Assembly (NCBI GenBank): GCA_017470995.1
Contig: JAFUXI010000046.1
Span: 1 to 51,046 of the forward strand
Source of the DNA: Spirochaetales bacterium
GTDB lineage: Bacteria; Spirochaetota; Spirochaetia; Sphaerochaetales; Sphaerochaetaceae
Length of the DNA: 51,046 nucleotides
Reading direction: 5' to 3'
The notes under the pieces are model-generated. The model was not told the DNA's origin. It saw nothing but the letters and a program-made list of their open reading frames with translations, and did no database searches. Position 1 is the first letter of the stretch. Every line of letters starts with the position of its first letter. Position numbers and translations under genes: made by a program. This document shows, in pieces, positions 7,047 to 16,813 of this stretch.

Positions 7047-9278
7047 TCATGTCATCTCGACGTATAGTGCCAGCTGAAGGTTTTTGTTGAAACCTGCTCC
7101 GAAGATTAGGTCTCCCACGGGAGTGCTGAATCCGTATCCTATTGAGGCTCCGATATCCCAATCCCACGGCTCAAGACTTGAGAACGGAACCATGGACTTG
7201 AAGTCCGGATTCAGGACGATCCAGTTCGCCCAGCCGTACTTTATGGACGACTTGATTCCCGCACGGACAACCAGGGCGATGAAGCTGGAAACGAAACCGG
7301 TATTCAGGTTCACCTGCACTCCCAGACCTCCGTTGATGAACTCTGCATAACGCGAACCGATGGCATAACCGGGAACTCCGTCCCAGCCGCCGTACTCCTC
7401 GAATGTTTCGCGCAGTATCGTCGAACCGCGTCCGCTGTATGCGGTGGCATCGGCCCAGATCGATACCTTGTCGCTGAGTTTCAGCGTATATTCTCCGGCA
7501 AGACCCAGGTTATAGAACCATTTGTTGGTCGTGGTATTGATTCCGCCCTTTGCCAGAAAATCAACTCTGGCACCGGACTTGGAGAAGAATCCGTTGTCGT
7601 AACCCGGATAGTACACTGCAGAGATCGTTAAGGAAGGAACGAATGCATATCTTCTTTTTGACTCTCCGCTTATGTCGTAGTCCCATCTGGTCGCTTCATC
7701 CCACGTGTTGTCCATTGTGAAGTAGAACTGAGCGGAGTGGTTTCTTTCGTTCGTGACCATCACGCCGAGATCAAGTCCGACAAGGCTCTCTATTATGTTA
7801 TCCCTTCTGGTTGCGCTCTTATCCGTGACAAACGACCTGGAACCGATTTCTCCTTTCAGCCTTGCAAGGGCAAAGGCCCTTTCACCCCTGTCATCGGTCA
7901 GGCGAAGGAGGTTGAGAAGATGGAACTGGGTTGTCTTGTTCAATGCAAGCTTGAGCCTGACATCGAAGCTGAAGCGGCTTTGGTTGAGATCCTTTATGAA
8001 GGCCCTCAGGCTCAATGTCGGGTAAAGGGCCCTTGTCGGAGGAGTCGGTTCCACATACTCCTCCTGTTTGAGGAAAAATCCGTAACCGCCGCTGCCGTAG
8101 AGACCGATGGAGACCCTGGTTCTGCCCATCAGATCTTCATGTCTCTTCTCTTTAGAGGCCTTGTGATCCTTTACGGGGCGCTCGGCAAACCTGACGTAGT
8201 ACTCTCCTATCCTATCCGGATCCTTGTACTCCTTCTGGTCCTCGGTAAACAGGGATGCAATCTCCTCGAGCTTGGCCTTCTGCTCCTCTACTTCGCGGTC
8301 TCCTCTTGCGAGGATTCCCTTCGCTTCGGCAAAACTGAGCGTTCCGTAGCCGCTGAGATCCGGAGAGAACCAGTAATCGGCCATCTCCACTTCTCCCTTG
8401 GAAACATTCTTGAGAACGGTCTGAAGCGTACTTCCAGCCGTTCCGGACAGCGTCTTGTAGTTTTCTGCAGTGAACTGGTTCTTGCCGTATGCATTGAGCG
8501 TGACCACGATGATGATGTCATAGCCCTCGGCCACTGCCTGATGGACGATGTAGTTGCTGACAATTCCTCCGTCCATGTACACTGAACCGTCCTCAAGGAT
8601 CACGGGCTCGAAGATAAGAGGGAGGCTCATGCTGGAACGCATGGCAGTAATCAGATTGCCCTTGGTGAACACATACTCATCGCCGGTCAGCATGTCAGCG
8701 GCATTGCATTCGAACGGAACAACGAGATCCGTGTCGAAATCGATGTTGTCGGGAACATTGCCTATGTATTTGTTGAAGAAGTTCAGAACAAGATAATCGT
8801 CTATGAAGCCATTGACACCGCCGATTCCCTGCCCGAGCGAGATTGACAGGACATTGTTCGTATTGAAGTCGAATGCATCCAGAACCTCGGTGTAGCCTTC
8901 GGAGTCGAATACCGTGAAGAGCTGCGTCAGATCGTTTCCAATGACGATATCCCTCATCTCTCCGGGGGACAGACCGGCTGCATAGAGACCTCCGATGAGA
9001 GCGCCCATACTGGTTCCGTACACCTTGTCGATAGGAATTCCGTAGCGCTCGAGGGCCTCGATGATCGGGATGTGGGCAATGCCCTTTGCTCCTCCCCCGG
9101 AGAGAACCAAGGCAACCGTCGGACGGGATTTGCCTTCATTGCCCTCTTCCGTTTCCGATTCGGAGATATCTTCCTGCAGGACGGTTTCGTTTTCGGATTC
9201 CCCTGTTTTCAGGTCTTCAGAAAAAACAGAGGCAAAACAGAGCAGCAAAATGAGCAGAAGGGCAATCGTTTTTTTCAT
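7047..9278 (-). CDS. Patatin-like phospholipase fused to an outer-membrane beta-barrel
   Basis: 743-residue secreted lipase of the PlpD/type Vd autotransporter design. Order of parts: signal peptide (1-20, ending FASVFSED), an acidic linker rich in E and S (21-50), a patatin domain and a C-terminal half rich in amphipathic beta-strands. The patatin domain shows the oxyanion loop GGGAKG (61-66), nucleophile elbow GTSMG (88-92, Ser90) and the catalytic Asp of DGG (236-238). From about residue 400 the alternating strands resemble a 16-strand Omp85/BamA-type barrel. It would act in the outer membrane or at the surface on phospholipids. The chosen ATG (9278) begins a typical signal peptide; ATG at 9293 would add MYNGR. 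No Shine-Dalgarno is visible. Confidence 0.9.
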   Translation of the reverse strand: MKKTIALLLILLLCFASVFSEDLKTGESENETVLQEDISESETEEGNEGKSRPTVALVLSGGGAKGIAHIPIIEALERYGIPIDKVYGTSMGALIGGLYAAGLSPGEMRDIVIGNDLTQLFTVFDSEGYTEVLDAFDFNTNNVLSISLGQGIGGVNGFIDDYLVLNFFNKYIGNVPDNIDFDTDLVVPFECNAADMLTGDEYVFTKGNLITAMRSSMSLPLIFEPVILEDGSVYMDGGIVSNYIVHQAVAEGYDIIIVVTLNAYGKNQFTAENYKTLSGTAGSTLQTVLKNVSKGEVEMADYWFSPDLSGYGTLSFAEAKGILARGDREVEEQKAKLEEIASLFTEDQKEYKDPDRIGEYYVRFAERPVKDHKASKEKRHEDLMGRTRVSIGLYGSGGYGFFLKQEEYVEPTPPTRALYPTLSLRAFIKDLNQSRFSFDVRLKLALNKTTQFHLLNLLRLTDDRGERAFALARLKGEIGSRSFVTDKSATRRDNIIESLVGLDLGVMVTNERNHSAQFYFTMDNTWDEATRWDYDISGESKRRYAFVPSLTISAVYYPGYDNGFFSKSGARVDFLAKGGINTTTNKWFYNLGLAGEYTLKLSDKVSIWADATAYSGRGSTILRETFEEYGGWDGVPGYAIGSRYAEFINGGLGVQVNLNTGFVSSFIALVVRAGIKSSIKYGWANWIVLNPDFKSMVPFSSLEPWDWDIGASIGYGFSTPVGDLIFGAGFNKNLQLALYVEMT

Positions 9279-9284
9279 GCGTCC

Positions 9285-9313
9285 ATTATACATATTGAAT
9301 TTGTTGCATTAAA
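9285..9313 (-). promoter_or_regulatory. Promoter of the patatin gene
   Basis: Perfect -10 TATAAT (9285-9290) with a weak -35 TTTAAT (9308-9313) at 17-bp spacing. The -10 ends six bases before the ATG at 9278, so the predicted transcript would start at or next to the start codon. Confidence 0.5.
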
Positions 9314-9359
9314 GCAGAAATGTTAACGATTCAATGTGTCCGGGATCTTCCGGGGCTTA

Positions 9360-9410
9360 TTGCTTTTATCAATTGTCATGAGTATATTCATAATTGTCAT
9401 GTACATGACA
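9360..9410 (+). promoter_or_regulatory. Promoter and operator of the NMT1/Tau-type ABC operon
   Basis: -35 TTGCTT (9360-9365), 17-bp spacer, -10 TATATT (9383-9388). A perfect 16-bp palindrome, TGTCATGTACATGACA (9395-9410), lies where transcription should begin. Its left part, AATTGTCATG, is repeated at 9371-9380 inside the spacer, 21 bp upstream (two helical turns). This arrangement suggests a repressor covering the promoter. The regulator is not in the window. Confidence 0.72.
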
Positions 9411-9424
9411 CAAGGAGTCGTAAA

Positions 9425-10396
9425 ATGAGACGTCACCACAGGATTTCAATCCTTATCGTTCTGGTTGCACTGGCAGCCATCATCCCCGTTTTTTCTACAC
9501 CGGTAGCAGAAACCCGTATCGGCGTTCTGAAAGGACCTACAGGCATCGGTGCCAGCTATCTCCTTTCCGAGAACGAACAGGGAAAGACAATCAACAAATA
9601 TACCGTCACAATCCTGGCTGAGGCATCCGATATGATCGGACAGCTGGCAGCTGGTCAGCTTGATATCGCGGCAATTCCCACCAATGCCGCAGTAAGCCTT
9701 TATAACAAGACAAACGGCGGAGTCAGGCTTGCCGCGCTGAACACCGCAGGCGTGCTCTACATCCTGGAGAACGGAAGCTCGGTTCAGTCGGTCTCCGACC
9801 TGAAGGGCAAGACGATCTATGCCGTAGGACAGGGCTCCAACCCAGAGTATGTATTGCGCTTCATCCTTTCTCAGAATGGAATCGATCCGGATAAGGATGT
9901 CGACATCCAGTTCCTCGACAGCGCAGAGCTCACAACCCGCGCCGCAACCGGAGAAATCGGCGTGTGCATGCTTCCTGTGCCGGCAGTGACCACGGTTCTG
10001 ATGAAGAATCCTTCAATGAGAATCGCTCTGGATCTTACGGAGCAGTGGGACAAGCTTGACGCAGGCAGCCAGCTGATTATGGGATGCGTCGTCGTCCGCA
10101 CTGATTACCTGAAGGAGAACCCGACTGCCGTAAGGACATTCCTGCGCGAGTACGAGAAGTCCATCGAGTTCGTGAAGAACAACCCCGCAGAGGCAGGCCA
10201 GATGTGTGCAAACTTCGGCATTGTGCCGGCCGCACCGATTGCAACCAAGGCAATTCCAGACTGCAACCTCATCTTCGTTTCAGGCGATCAGATCAGGAAG
10301 GATATCGAGGGCTACTTCCAGGTTCTTTTCGATGCCAATCCCAAGGCCATCGGCGGAAAGATGCCTCAGGATGACTTCTACACCCTGGAGTTCTGA
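9425..10396 (+). CDS. ABC transporter substrate-binding protein, NMT1/Tau type
   Basis: 323-residue periplasmic binding protein that would deliver a small solute to the permease encoded next. An N-terminal signal peptide runs through VALAAIIPVFSTPVAE. The lobe pattern fits the SsuA/TauA/NMT1 family: GVLKGPTGIGASYLL, then DLKGKTIYAVGQGSNPEYVLR, then the late YLKENPTAVRTFLREYEKS. In this family substrates include alkanesulfonates, taurine, nitrate and thiamine precursors; none can be assigned. ATG at 9425 has an AAGGAG nine bases upstream. It is first in a three-gene operon behind a promoter with a strong palindrome. Confidence 0.88.
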   Translation: MRRHHRISILIVLVALAAIIPVFSTPVAETRIGVLKGPTGIGASYLLSENEQGKTINKYTVTILAEASDMIGQLAAGQLDIAAIPTNAAVSLYNKTNGGVRLAALNTAGVLYILENGSSVQSVSDLKGKTIYAVGQGSNPEYVLRFILSQNGIDPDKDVDIQFLDSAELTTRAATGEIGVCMLPVPAVTTVLMKNPSMRIALDLTEQWDKLDAGSQLIMGCVVVRTDYLKENPTAVRTFLREYEKSIEFVKNNPAEAGQMCANFGIVPAAPIATKAIPDCNLIFVSGDQIRKDIEGYFQVLFDANPKAIGGKMPQDDFYTLEF

Positions 10397-10398
10397 AT

Positions 10399-11172
10399 TT
10401 GAACAAAGACCTCAAAACGGATAAGAACAGGACCGTACGCAGGCTGCTGGCGGCCCTGTTCTGGCTTGCCGTCTGGCAGCTGGCCTCGATGGCCGTGGGC
10501 AAGGATCTGATCCTTCCCGGTCCGTTTTCGGTTCTCAAAGCCCTGTGGCAGCTTGTGAGACAGGGCAGTTTCTGGCTGAGCATCCTTCTGACTATGTTCA
10601 GGATCATGCTAGGCTACTGTCTGGGTGTGGCTTTCGGCTGCATCCTTGCTCTTGCATGCTGCAGTTCCAGAACCCTGGACAGTCTGCTCTCCCCGATTGT
10701 CCGCATGGTCCGGGCCACTCCCGTAGCCTCTTTCATAATCCTTGCGATGCTGTGGATGAGCAAGGGCGGTGTTCCCGTCCTGATGTCCGCCCTGATGGTC
10801 ACCCCGGTCGTATGGGGGAATCTTGTGGAAGGATTCGCCAGCAGAGACATGACGCTTTCCGAAATGGCCCGGGCCTATCAGCTGGGCAGATGGAAGACGT
10901 TGCGCTTCGTTTACATCCCCGCCCTCATGCCTGCCCTCAAGGCATCATGCCTTACAGCCCTCGGCCTTGCCTGGAAGTCGGGCATTGCAGCCGAGGTCCT
11001 GAGCCAGCCCAAGCAGGCCATAGGCTCGAACATCTACTACTCCAAGGTATACCTGGAAACACCTGAACTGTTTGCCTGGACAGCATCTGTCATTGCTCTG
11101 AGCTTTGTCCTCGAAACGGTAGTGAAGAGACTTCTGGTCAAACAGAAATCAGAACAGGGAGGAGCAAAATGA
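10399..11172 (+). CDS. ABC transporter permease, SsuC/TauC type
   Basis: 257-residue inner-membrane permease with about six helices, pairing with the flanking binding protein and ATPase. The EAA-like coupling region EMARAYQLGRWKTLRFVYIP (residues about 155-174) is clear, as is the family's GLAWKSGIAAEVLS segment. The start is a TTG two bases after the upstream stop codon, with GGAG (10387-10390) eight bases before it. The 3' end overlaps the ATPase start by four bases (ATGA). Confidence 0.88.
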   Translation: MNKDLKTDKNRTVRRLLAALFWLAVWQLASMAVGKDLILPGPFSVLKALWQLVRQGSFWLSILLTMFRIMLGYCLGVAFGCILALACCSSRTLDSLLSPIVRMVRATPVASFIILAMLWMSKGGVPVLMSALMVTPVVWGNLVEGFASRDMTLSEMARAYQLGRWKTLRFVYIPALMPALKASCLTALGLAWKSGIAAEVLSQPKQAIGSNIYYSKVYLETPELFAWTASVIALSFVLETVVKRLLVKQKSEQGGAK

Positions 11173-11747
11173 AGATAGAAAACCTCAGCTTCTCCTTCAT
11201 GGACAAGGCAGTTGAGAAAAAGGTATTCGATGGTCTGAATCTGGAAAGTGACAGCAGAATAATCTGCATTATGGGCCATTCAGGCTGCGGAAAGACAACT
11301 CTGCTTCATATCCTTGCAGGTCTTCTGAAACCATCTTCGGGAACTGTCTCGGACTTTCCGGACAAGGTCTCCATCATGTTTCAGGAAGACCGCCTTCTCC
11401 CCTGGCTCAACGCATATGAGAACGTAGCGCTTGTCCAGGGCACCCCGTTTGAGCGCTGGAACGGTCAGGATGACAGATCCTCACGGATACTGAGAAGCCT
11501 GGACATCGATCCTGCGATGGATATCGGCAGCATGTCCGGCGGAATGAAGCGCCGTGTAGCCCTTGCCCGCGCGCTTGCGTTCGATTCAAAGGCCCTTCTT
11601 CTGGACGAGCCGTTCAAGGGCATGGATGAGGATCTCACCGCACGTGCGGCCGACCTGGTCAGAAAGCAGGACAAGCTGACAATAGTCTCCACGCATTCCG
11701 AAGCCGAGGCAGAAGCCCTCGGAGCGGAAATCCTGAGGCTGCACTGA
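11169..11747 (+). CDS. ABC transporter ATPase, SsuB/TauB type (short)
   Basis: 192-residue nucleotide-binding subunit of the importer. Walker A GHSGCGKT (36-43), Q-loop MFQEDRLLPWLN, signature MSGGMKRRVALARAL, Walker B ALLLDEPFKGMD and the H-loop STHSEAE are all present. It is shorter than the usual 240-260 residues of SsuB/TauB, lacking the C-terminal tail and several loops, but no catalytic motif is missing. Translation is coupled to the permease through an ATGA overlap. It ends 19 bp from the convergent M20 peptidase gene; no clear terminator lies between them. Confidence 0.9.
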   Translation: MKIENLSFSFMDKAVEKKVFDGLNLESDSRIICIMGHSGCGKTTLLHILAGLLKPSSGTVSDFPDKVSIMFQEDRLLPWLNAYENVALVQGTPFERWNGQDDRSSRILRSLDIDPAMDIGSMSGGMKRRVALARALAFDSKALLLDEPFKGMDEDLTARAADLVRKQDKLTIVSTHSEAEAEALGAEILRLH

Positions 11748-11766
11748 GTTTTCTTTCTATTTGTTT

Positions 11767-12894
11767 CTATTCAGCAAGCGTAATGATCTTGGCGATGAAA
11801 TCCGTGTCGGGTCCTATGGAATCCGTGCATAGGTACTCATCGACGGAATGGGCGCCGTTTCCCGCCGCTCCCATGCCGTCTATGCACACGGGGATCACGG
11901 GACTGATGAAATTGGATGCCGAAAGACCTCCGCGCTTTCTGACAACGAACTCCCGTCCTTCCGCAGATGCAAGGGCCTCGACCCAGTCGGTGAAGACCTC
12001 GGTCTCCCTGGAAGGCACCATCGGAGGCTCGAACCTGTCCAACGGCCTTTCGACCTTCACCCCGGTTTCGGCGGCATGGTCGTAGAGCTCCCGGATCAGG
12101 GCCTTGGCCTTCTCCGCCTCATCCAGTCTCTCAAAGCGAATCTCCCCCGTCATCTGTGCGTTCTGCGCAACCACGTTGGATGCCGTTCCGCCCGAGACAA
12201 GGCCGATGTTGGCAGTGGTCTCGGTCTCCCTGTTCACCAGACCCATTATCCTGTTGATCCAGTAACTCATCTCCGTGATGGCGGAAATCGAGCCGTTGGT
12301 CAGCATGAAGCCTGCATGGCCGGCCTTTCCGGTGAAGACGAAATTGAACTTGATCATTCCCTTGCGCTGGATGCAGTGAATCGGCTTGTCCTCTGCCTCG
12401 GCTGCCTCCATGACGATGCAGATGTCGCTCTTGGAAGCAACTTCCTGCAGGTACTTGCGTGAATACGGGGAGCCGATCTCCTCGTCTGGCTGGAAAACCA
12501 CGATGATGTTACGTCTTTCAAGGATCTCGGGACTTATGCTCCTGAGTGCATACAGCGTAGACAGAAGGCCCTGCTTCATGTCGCAGACCCCCGGCCCGTA
12601 TGCGCGGTTTCCCTCAACGCGGAAGGGGCGCTCTGCAGCCGTTCCCTTGGGGAAGACGGTATCCATGTGGCCTGTTATGAAAAAGTCATAATGGTCAGCC
12701 TTTACGTTCATCGCCGTGAAGCACGGGGCAACCGCACCTACTTCAGGCATGGAGGTTATCCATCCCATGAGCTTGAACTCCCTGTCGAAGAAGCGCCCTA
12801 TCTCCAGAATGCCTTCCGGACAGTCCTGGCCGCTGTCGGTGTTGACCAGCCTTTCCAGGTCCCTCAGATATTTCTCATAGACTGTCTGTTCCAT
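11767..12894 (-). CDS. M20-family metallopeptidase, glutamate carboxypeptidase-like
   Basis: 375-residue di-zinc exopeptidase of the CPG2/ArgE/DapE group that would hydrolyse peptides or N-acyl amino acids in the cytoplasm. Metal-site motifs: HMDTVFP (His and catalytic Asp), a GPGVCDMKQGLL block with the bridging Asp, catalytic DEEIGS, and HS near the C-terminus in GNGAHSVDEYL. The dimerisation domain contains AGHAGF. No signal peptide. It is the last gene of the peptide-transporter run, three bases after the upstream ATPase gene, so it probably processes the imported peptides. Confidence 0.88.
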   Translation of the reverse strand: MEQTVYEKYLRDLERLVNTDSGQDCPEGILEIGRFFDREFKLMGWITSMPEVGAVAPCFTAMNVKADHYDFFITGHMDTVFPKGTAAERPFRVEGNRAYGPGVCDMKQGLLSTLYALRSISPEILERRNIIVVFQPDEEIGSPYSRKYLQEVASKSDICIVMEAAEAEDKPIHCIQRKGMIKFNFVFTGKAGHAGFMLTNGSISAITEMSYWINRIMGLVNRETETTANIGLVSGGTASNVVAQNAQMTGEIRFERLDEAEKAKALIRELYDHAAETGVKVERPLDRFEPPMVPSRETEVFTDWVEALASAEGREFVVRKRGGLSASNFISPVIPVCIDGMGAAGNGAHSVDEYLCTDSIGPDTDFIAKIITLAE

Positions 12895-12897
12895 GGA

Positions 12898-13854
12898 TCA
12901 GACCTCCCCGACTCTTGCACATGCGACGAAATGACCGGGCGAAATCTCGCTGAGGGCGGGATTCTTCTCCCTGCACTTGTCACAGGCAAACATGCAGCGC
13001 TTTGCGAAGCGGCACTCGTCCTTGGGCTCTATCGGAGATGAGATTTCACCCTTGAGAAGGATCTGAGGACGCTCCTCGATGACCTCGGGAATGGGAATTG
13101 CGGAAAGCAGCGCCCTGGTATAGGGATGCACCGGGTTGTCGAATAGCTCCTCCGTGGGCGCCTTCTCTACAATCTGTCCGAGATACATGACTGCAATCTC
13201 GTCCGAGAAGTGGTTTACGACCGCAAGGTCATGGGTGATGAAGATGTAGGACAGACCCAGCTTTTCCTGGAGGTCCTCCAGAAGGTTCAGGATCTGAGCC
13301 TGAATCGAAACATCCAGAGCGGAGACAGGTTCGTCGCAGACGATGAACTTGGGCTCCATGGCAAGGGCACGGGCTATTCCGATTCTCTGGCGTCTTCCGC
13401 CGTCAAGCTCGTGCGGATAGGTATTGATCAGTCTCTCCGCAAGACCTACGGTCTCCATCAGCTCAAGGACCCTGTCCTCGATTGCCTTCTTGCCGGTAAC
13501 GATCTTGTTTATCCTCAGCGTCTCCGAAAGAGTCTGGTTGATGGTATATCTGGGATCCAGTGAGGAGAACGGATCCTGGAAGATTATCTGCATGTCCTTG
13601 CGGATTTCCTTCAGCTCGGTTCTGTTGAGCTTCATGATATCCTTTCCCTCGAACCTGATTTCACCGCTTGTAGGCTCCACCAACCTGAGAATGCATCTTC
13701 CGGTAGTCGTCTTTCCGCATCCGGATTCTCCGACTACTCCCAGAGTGTGGCCTTTTTCAATGGAAAAGCTGACGTCGTCGACGGCATGGAGCATTCCCCT
13801 GGCCGTCTTGAAGTATTTCTTGAGATTCCTTACTTCCAAAATGTTCTCAGCCAT
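12898..13854 (-). CDS. Peptide ABC transporter ATPase, DppF/OppF type
   Basis: 318-residue cytoplasmic ATPase of an oligopeptide or dipeptide importer. Walker A GESGCGKTT (around 41-49), Q-loop IIFQDPFSSLDPR, Walker B FIVCDEPVSALDVS and the C-terminal oligopeptide extension with four Cys (CRFAKRCMFACDKC) are present. That Cys cluster is typical of Dpp/Opp ATPases and may hold an Fe-S centre. The signature reads LDGGRRQR instead of LSGGQRQR. Fourth in the order dppB-dppC-dppD-dppF, followed by the M20 peptidase. Confidence 0.92.
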   Translation of the reverse strand: MAENILEVRNLKKYFKTARGMLHAVDDVSFSIEKGHTLGVVGESGCGKTTTGRCILRLVEPTSGEIRFEGKDIMKLNRTELKEIRKDMQIIFQDPFSSLDPRYTINQTLSETLRINKIVTGKKAIEDRVLELMETVGLAERLINTYPHELDGGRRQRIGIARALAMEPKFIVCDEPVSALDVSIQAQILNLLEDLQEKLGLSYIFITHDLAVVNHFSDEIAVMYLGQIVEKAPTEELFDNPVHPYTRALLSAIPIPEVIEERPQILLKGEISSPIEPKDECRFAKRCMFACDKCREKNPALSEISPGHFVACARVGEV

Positions 13855-13866
13855 AAATGCCTCTCA

Positions 13867-14886
13867 TCAGTCTTTCTCCGGACGGTCAATCCTGAAGTCC
13901 GGGTCATCATATGCCGTACAGGCAACCATGTGGGTATCGGAAACCATTCTGTCGGCCGGTCTTGCTGTGCGGCAGGCCTCGGTCGCATAGCGGCATCTGG
14001 GCGCGAATGCGCAGCCCTTGGGGAGGTTCGACGGATCCGGCATCAGTCCCGGTATGGGCTTGAGCCTCTCTGAGCGGTTGCGGATGTTGGGCAGAGAGTT
14101 GAACAGTCCCTCCGTGTACGGGTGCTTCGTGTGATTGAAGACATCCTTCAGGGTTCCGTATTCGACGATCCTTCCCGCATACATGATTGCAACCTCATCG
14201 CACACGTCTGCTATGATTCCCAGATCGTGGGTAATCATTATCATCGACATTCCGCGCTCGTCACGGAGCTTTTTCATCAGGGCCAGTACCTGGGCCTGGA
14301 TCGTAACATCCAGGGCCGTCGTAGGTTCATCGGCTATCAGGACTCCGGGATTGCACGCAAGGGCGATGGCTATGACAACACGCTGCTTCATGCCTCCGGA
14401 GAACTGGTGCGGATACTCGACCGCTCTCACGGCGGGGATTCCGACAAGCTCCAGCATCTTCTCTGCCTGCTTCATGGCATCTTCCTTCGTGGTCGGATTA
14501 TGAAGCATGATGGTATCCGCAATCTGCTGTCCCACGGTGAAAACCGGGTTGAGCGATGTCATCGGATCCTGGAATATCATGGCCAGATCCGAACCTCGGA
14601 ACTTCTCGAGCTCCTTGGATGTCATTTTCAGGACATCCTTTCCGTCGACCTTGAGAGAATCGCATTCGACCTTTCCGGGATGCGGAACAAGACGCAGCAG
14701 CGACAGGGCCGTGGTGGTCTTTCCGGCGCCGGTCTCTCCGGCCAATCCCAGCGTATGTCCTCTCTTCAGGGTTATGTCTATTCCGTTGACTGCTTCGACG
14801 GTCTCCCTCTCGAGAACGAACTTGACCCGCAGGTTCTTCAGCTCGAGGGCTATGTCGTCTTTTCTGATTTCAGTGTCTTTCTTCAT
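13867..14886 (-). CDS. Peptide ABC transporter ATPase, DppD/OppD type
   Basis: 339-residue partner ATPase of the same importer. Walker [11 protein letters not shown]-loop [13 protein letters not shown], signature [15 protein letters not shown], Walker [14 protein letters not shown] and the H-loop MITHDLG are intact. The C-terminal Dpp/Opp extension has Cys residues in [14 protein letters not shown]. It sits 12 bp upstream of dppF and 9 bp downstream of dppC on the same strand. Confidence 0.93.
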   Translation of the reverse strand: MKKDTEIRKDDIALELKNLRVKFVLERETVEAVNGIDITLKRGHTLGLAGETGAGKTTTALSLLRLVPHPGKVECDSLKVDGKDVLKMTSKELEKFRGSDLAMIFQDPMTSLNPVFTVGQQIADTIMLHNPTTKEDAMKQAEKMLELVGIPAVRAVEYPHQFSGGMKQRVVIAIALACNPGVLIADEPTTALDVTIQAQVLALMKKLRDERGMSMIMITHDLGIIADVCDEVAIMYAGRIVEYGTLKDVFNHTKHPYTEGLFNSLPNIRNRSERLKPIPGLMPDPSNLPKGCAFAPRCRYATEACRTARPADRMVSDTHMVACTAYDDPDFRIDRPEKD

Positions 14887-14895
14887 TCCGGCCCC

Positions 14896-15795
14896 CTATT
14901 TCCTAAGCTTCGGATCCAGTGCGTCGCGCAGTCCGTCGCCCAGGAGGTTGAATGCCAGAACCGTAATCAGGATTGCGATTCCGGGGAAGATAGTCAGGTA
15001 CGATGCGGTTCTGACATAGGACCTTCCGAGATTGAGCATGCTTCCCCATTCCGGAGCCGGGACGGGAACACCCAGGCCGAGGAAGCTCAGTGAGGAAGTG
15101 GCTATGATTGCCGATGCGATTCTGAGGGTGATCTGCACGATGATGGGAGACATGCAGTTCGGGATGATGTGGAAGGCGATTATCCTTGCCTCGGACATTC
15201 CCGTCGCCTTGAGGGCCTCGACATATTCCTGGTTGCGCACGGATAGGACAGCCGCACGCGTTATTCGGACGAACTGCGGCACGCTGGTGATTCCGATGGC
15301 CAGCATCAGGTTGAATGTGGACGCACCGAGGGCCGAGACTATGACTATTCCCATAAGGATCGAAGGAACGGCGGAAAGGATGTCGTTGAGCCTCATGATG
15401 ATATCTTCCGCAAGGCCGCAGTAGTATCCGGCGATGGCCCCGAACACGACTCCTATGGCCATTCCTATCATGGTAGCCGCAAATCCGACCCCCAAAGAGT
15501 ATCTGGCCCCGTAAAGGACCCGCTTGAATATGTCACGTCCGAGGTCGTCGGTTCCGAAGAGGTGTTCCTTGCACGGACGAATGAGTTTCTCGCTTATGTT
15601 CAGTCCTGCGATCTCCGTGTCGTAATCGAAGAGGACATCGGCGAAACAGGATACAAGGACAAGCAACGTTATGATGGCGAGGCCGATCATTGCGCCCTTG
15701 TTCTTCCTGAGGTTGTGGAGGATGATGCGGATCTGGCTCTGTCTTACGTATTTTCGGGATACCAGAAGCTCGGGAGTTTCATTCTTCTTGCTCAT
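14896..15795 (-). CDS. Peptide ABC transporter permease, DppC/OppC type
   Basis: 299-residue inner-membrane permease with an N-terminal cytoplasmic stretch and about six helices. The family entry region FGTDDLGRDIFKRVLYGARYSL and the coupling loop EYVEALKATGMSEARIIAFH are clear. Its ATG overlaps the dppB stop codon (15792-15795), showing translational coupling. It ends with the common C-terminal NLLGDGLRDALDPKLRK. Confidence 0.93.
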   Translation of the reverse strand: MSKKNETPELLVSRKYVRQSQIRIILHNLRKNKGAMIGLAIITLLVLVSCFADVLFDYDTEIAGLNISEKLIRPCKEHLFGTDDLGRDIFKRVLYGARYSLGVGFAATMIGMAIGVVFGAIAGYYCGLAEDIIMRLNDILSAVPSILMGIVIVSALGASTFNLMLAIGITSVPQFVRITRAAVLSVRNQEYVEALKATGMSEARIIAFHIIPNCMSPIIVQITLRIASAIIATSSLSFLGLGVPVPAPEWGSMLNLGRSYVRTASYLTIFPGIAILITVLAFNLLGDGLRDALDPKLRK

Positions 15796-16742
15796 TTTCT
15801 CCTCCTTCTACCTCTTGCATACATGGCTTTGATTCTCGGGTCGATTACCGCATAAAGAAGGTCGACGCAGAGAACGACCAGTCCTATGCTGAATGATTTC
15901 ATGATGATGCAGCCTACAACCATAGGCACATCTCTCGAGTTCACGCTGTCTATGATCAGACGCCCGACTCCGGGCCAGGCGAAGATCGTCTCCGTGAGGA
16001 CCGAACCTCCGAGACAGGCGGCGAACTGTCCTCCTGCGATTGTGATGATGGGAATGAGAGCGTTGACCAGTGCGTATCTCATGACTACGCGGAACTCGCT
16101 GTTTCCCTTTGCCCTCTCGGTCCTGAGATAGTCCTGGTTAAGGACATCCAGCATGGAGGATCTGGTCGTTCTGGCAAGAGTGGCCGTGAGGCCGGTTCCT
16201 ACCGTAATGGCGGGAAGGATGACGCTGGCAATGCCCCTGAATCCGCTTGTGGGGATCCATTTGACGTTCAGCGCTATTGTTATGATCAGCATGAGGCCGA
16301 GCCAGAAGTTGGGGATCGAAAGTCCCAGGAAGCTCAGGACCATGCAGGTATTGTCCTGGAAAGTGCCGCGTTTGATTGCGGAGTAGATTCCGAGCGGAAT
16401 CGATATTATGACGGAAACCAGAATGGATGCCGCCGCAAGAACTATGGTTGCCGGCAGCTTCTCAAGATAACTCTCGAGAACCGGTTTCCCTGTGATGTAG
16501 GATTTGCCCAGATCGCCCCTTACCAGACCTCCCATGTATTTGAAATATCGGGAAATCATGGAGCCGTTGAGATTGTACTGCTCCCTGAGCATTTCTGCTT
16601 CCTCATCGGTCATGTTCTCTTCGGCGATCTTGGTATCGATGATGTTGCCGGGAGCAAGGTCCATGATGAAGAAGATAAGGAATGATACTCCTATGATTAC
16701 GGGAATCATAAGGAGCAGACGCTTGATGGCATACCTCAGCAT
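15792..16742 (-). CDS. Peptide ABC transporter permease, DppB/OppB type
   Basis: 316-residue inner-membrane permease. The N-terminal pattern LRYAIKRLLLMIPVIIGVSFLIF and the ADP-like region MDLAPGN are typical of DppB. The coupling segment YLRTERAKGNSEFRVVMRYA and the GGSVLTETIFAWPGVGRL block are present. First permease after the binding-protein gene, from which it is separated by 71 bp. Confidence 0.93.
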   Translation of the reverse strand: MLRYAIKRLLLMIPVIIGVSFLIFFIMDLAPGNIIDTKIAEENMTDEEAEMLREQYNLNGSMISRYFKYMGGLVRGDLGKSYITGKPVLESYLEKLPATIVLAAASILVSVIISIPLGIYSAIKRGTFQDNTCMVLSFLGLSIPNFWLGLMLIITIALNVKWIPTSGFRGIASVILPAITVGTGLTATLARTTRSSMLDVLNQDYLRTERAKGNSEFRVVMRYALVNALIPIITIAGGQFAACLGGSVLTETIFAWPGVGRLIIDSVNSRDVPMVVGCIIMKSFSIGLVVLCVDLLYAVIDPRIKAMYARGRRRRK

Positions 16743-16813
16743 CTTTCATACCTCCGGAAATAAATAGGTCTGCCGCACCGCAGAGCGGCACGGCAGAACC
16801 GGATCGGACGGAA

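Noticed and set aside
9320-9424. TPP-type riboswitch before the NMT1-like gene
   Set aside because: The NMT1 family suggested thiamine, but the leader is too short and lacks the conserved TPP helices; a DNA operator explains it better.
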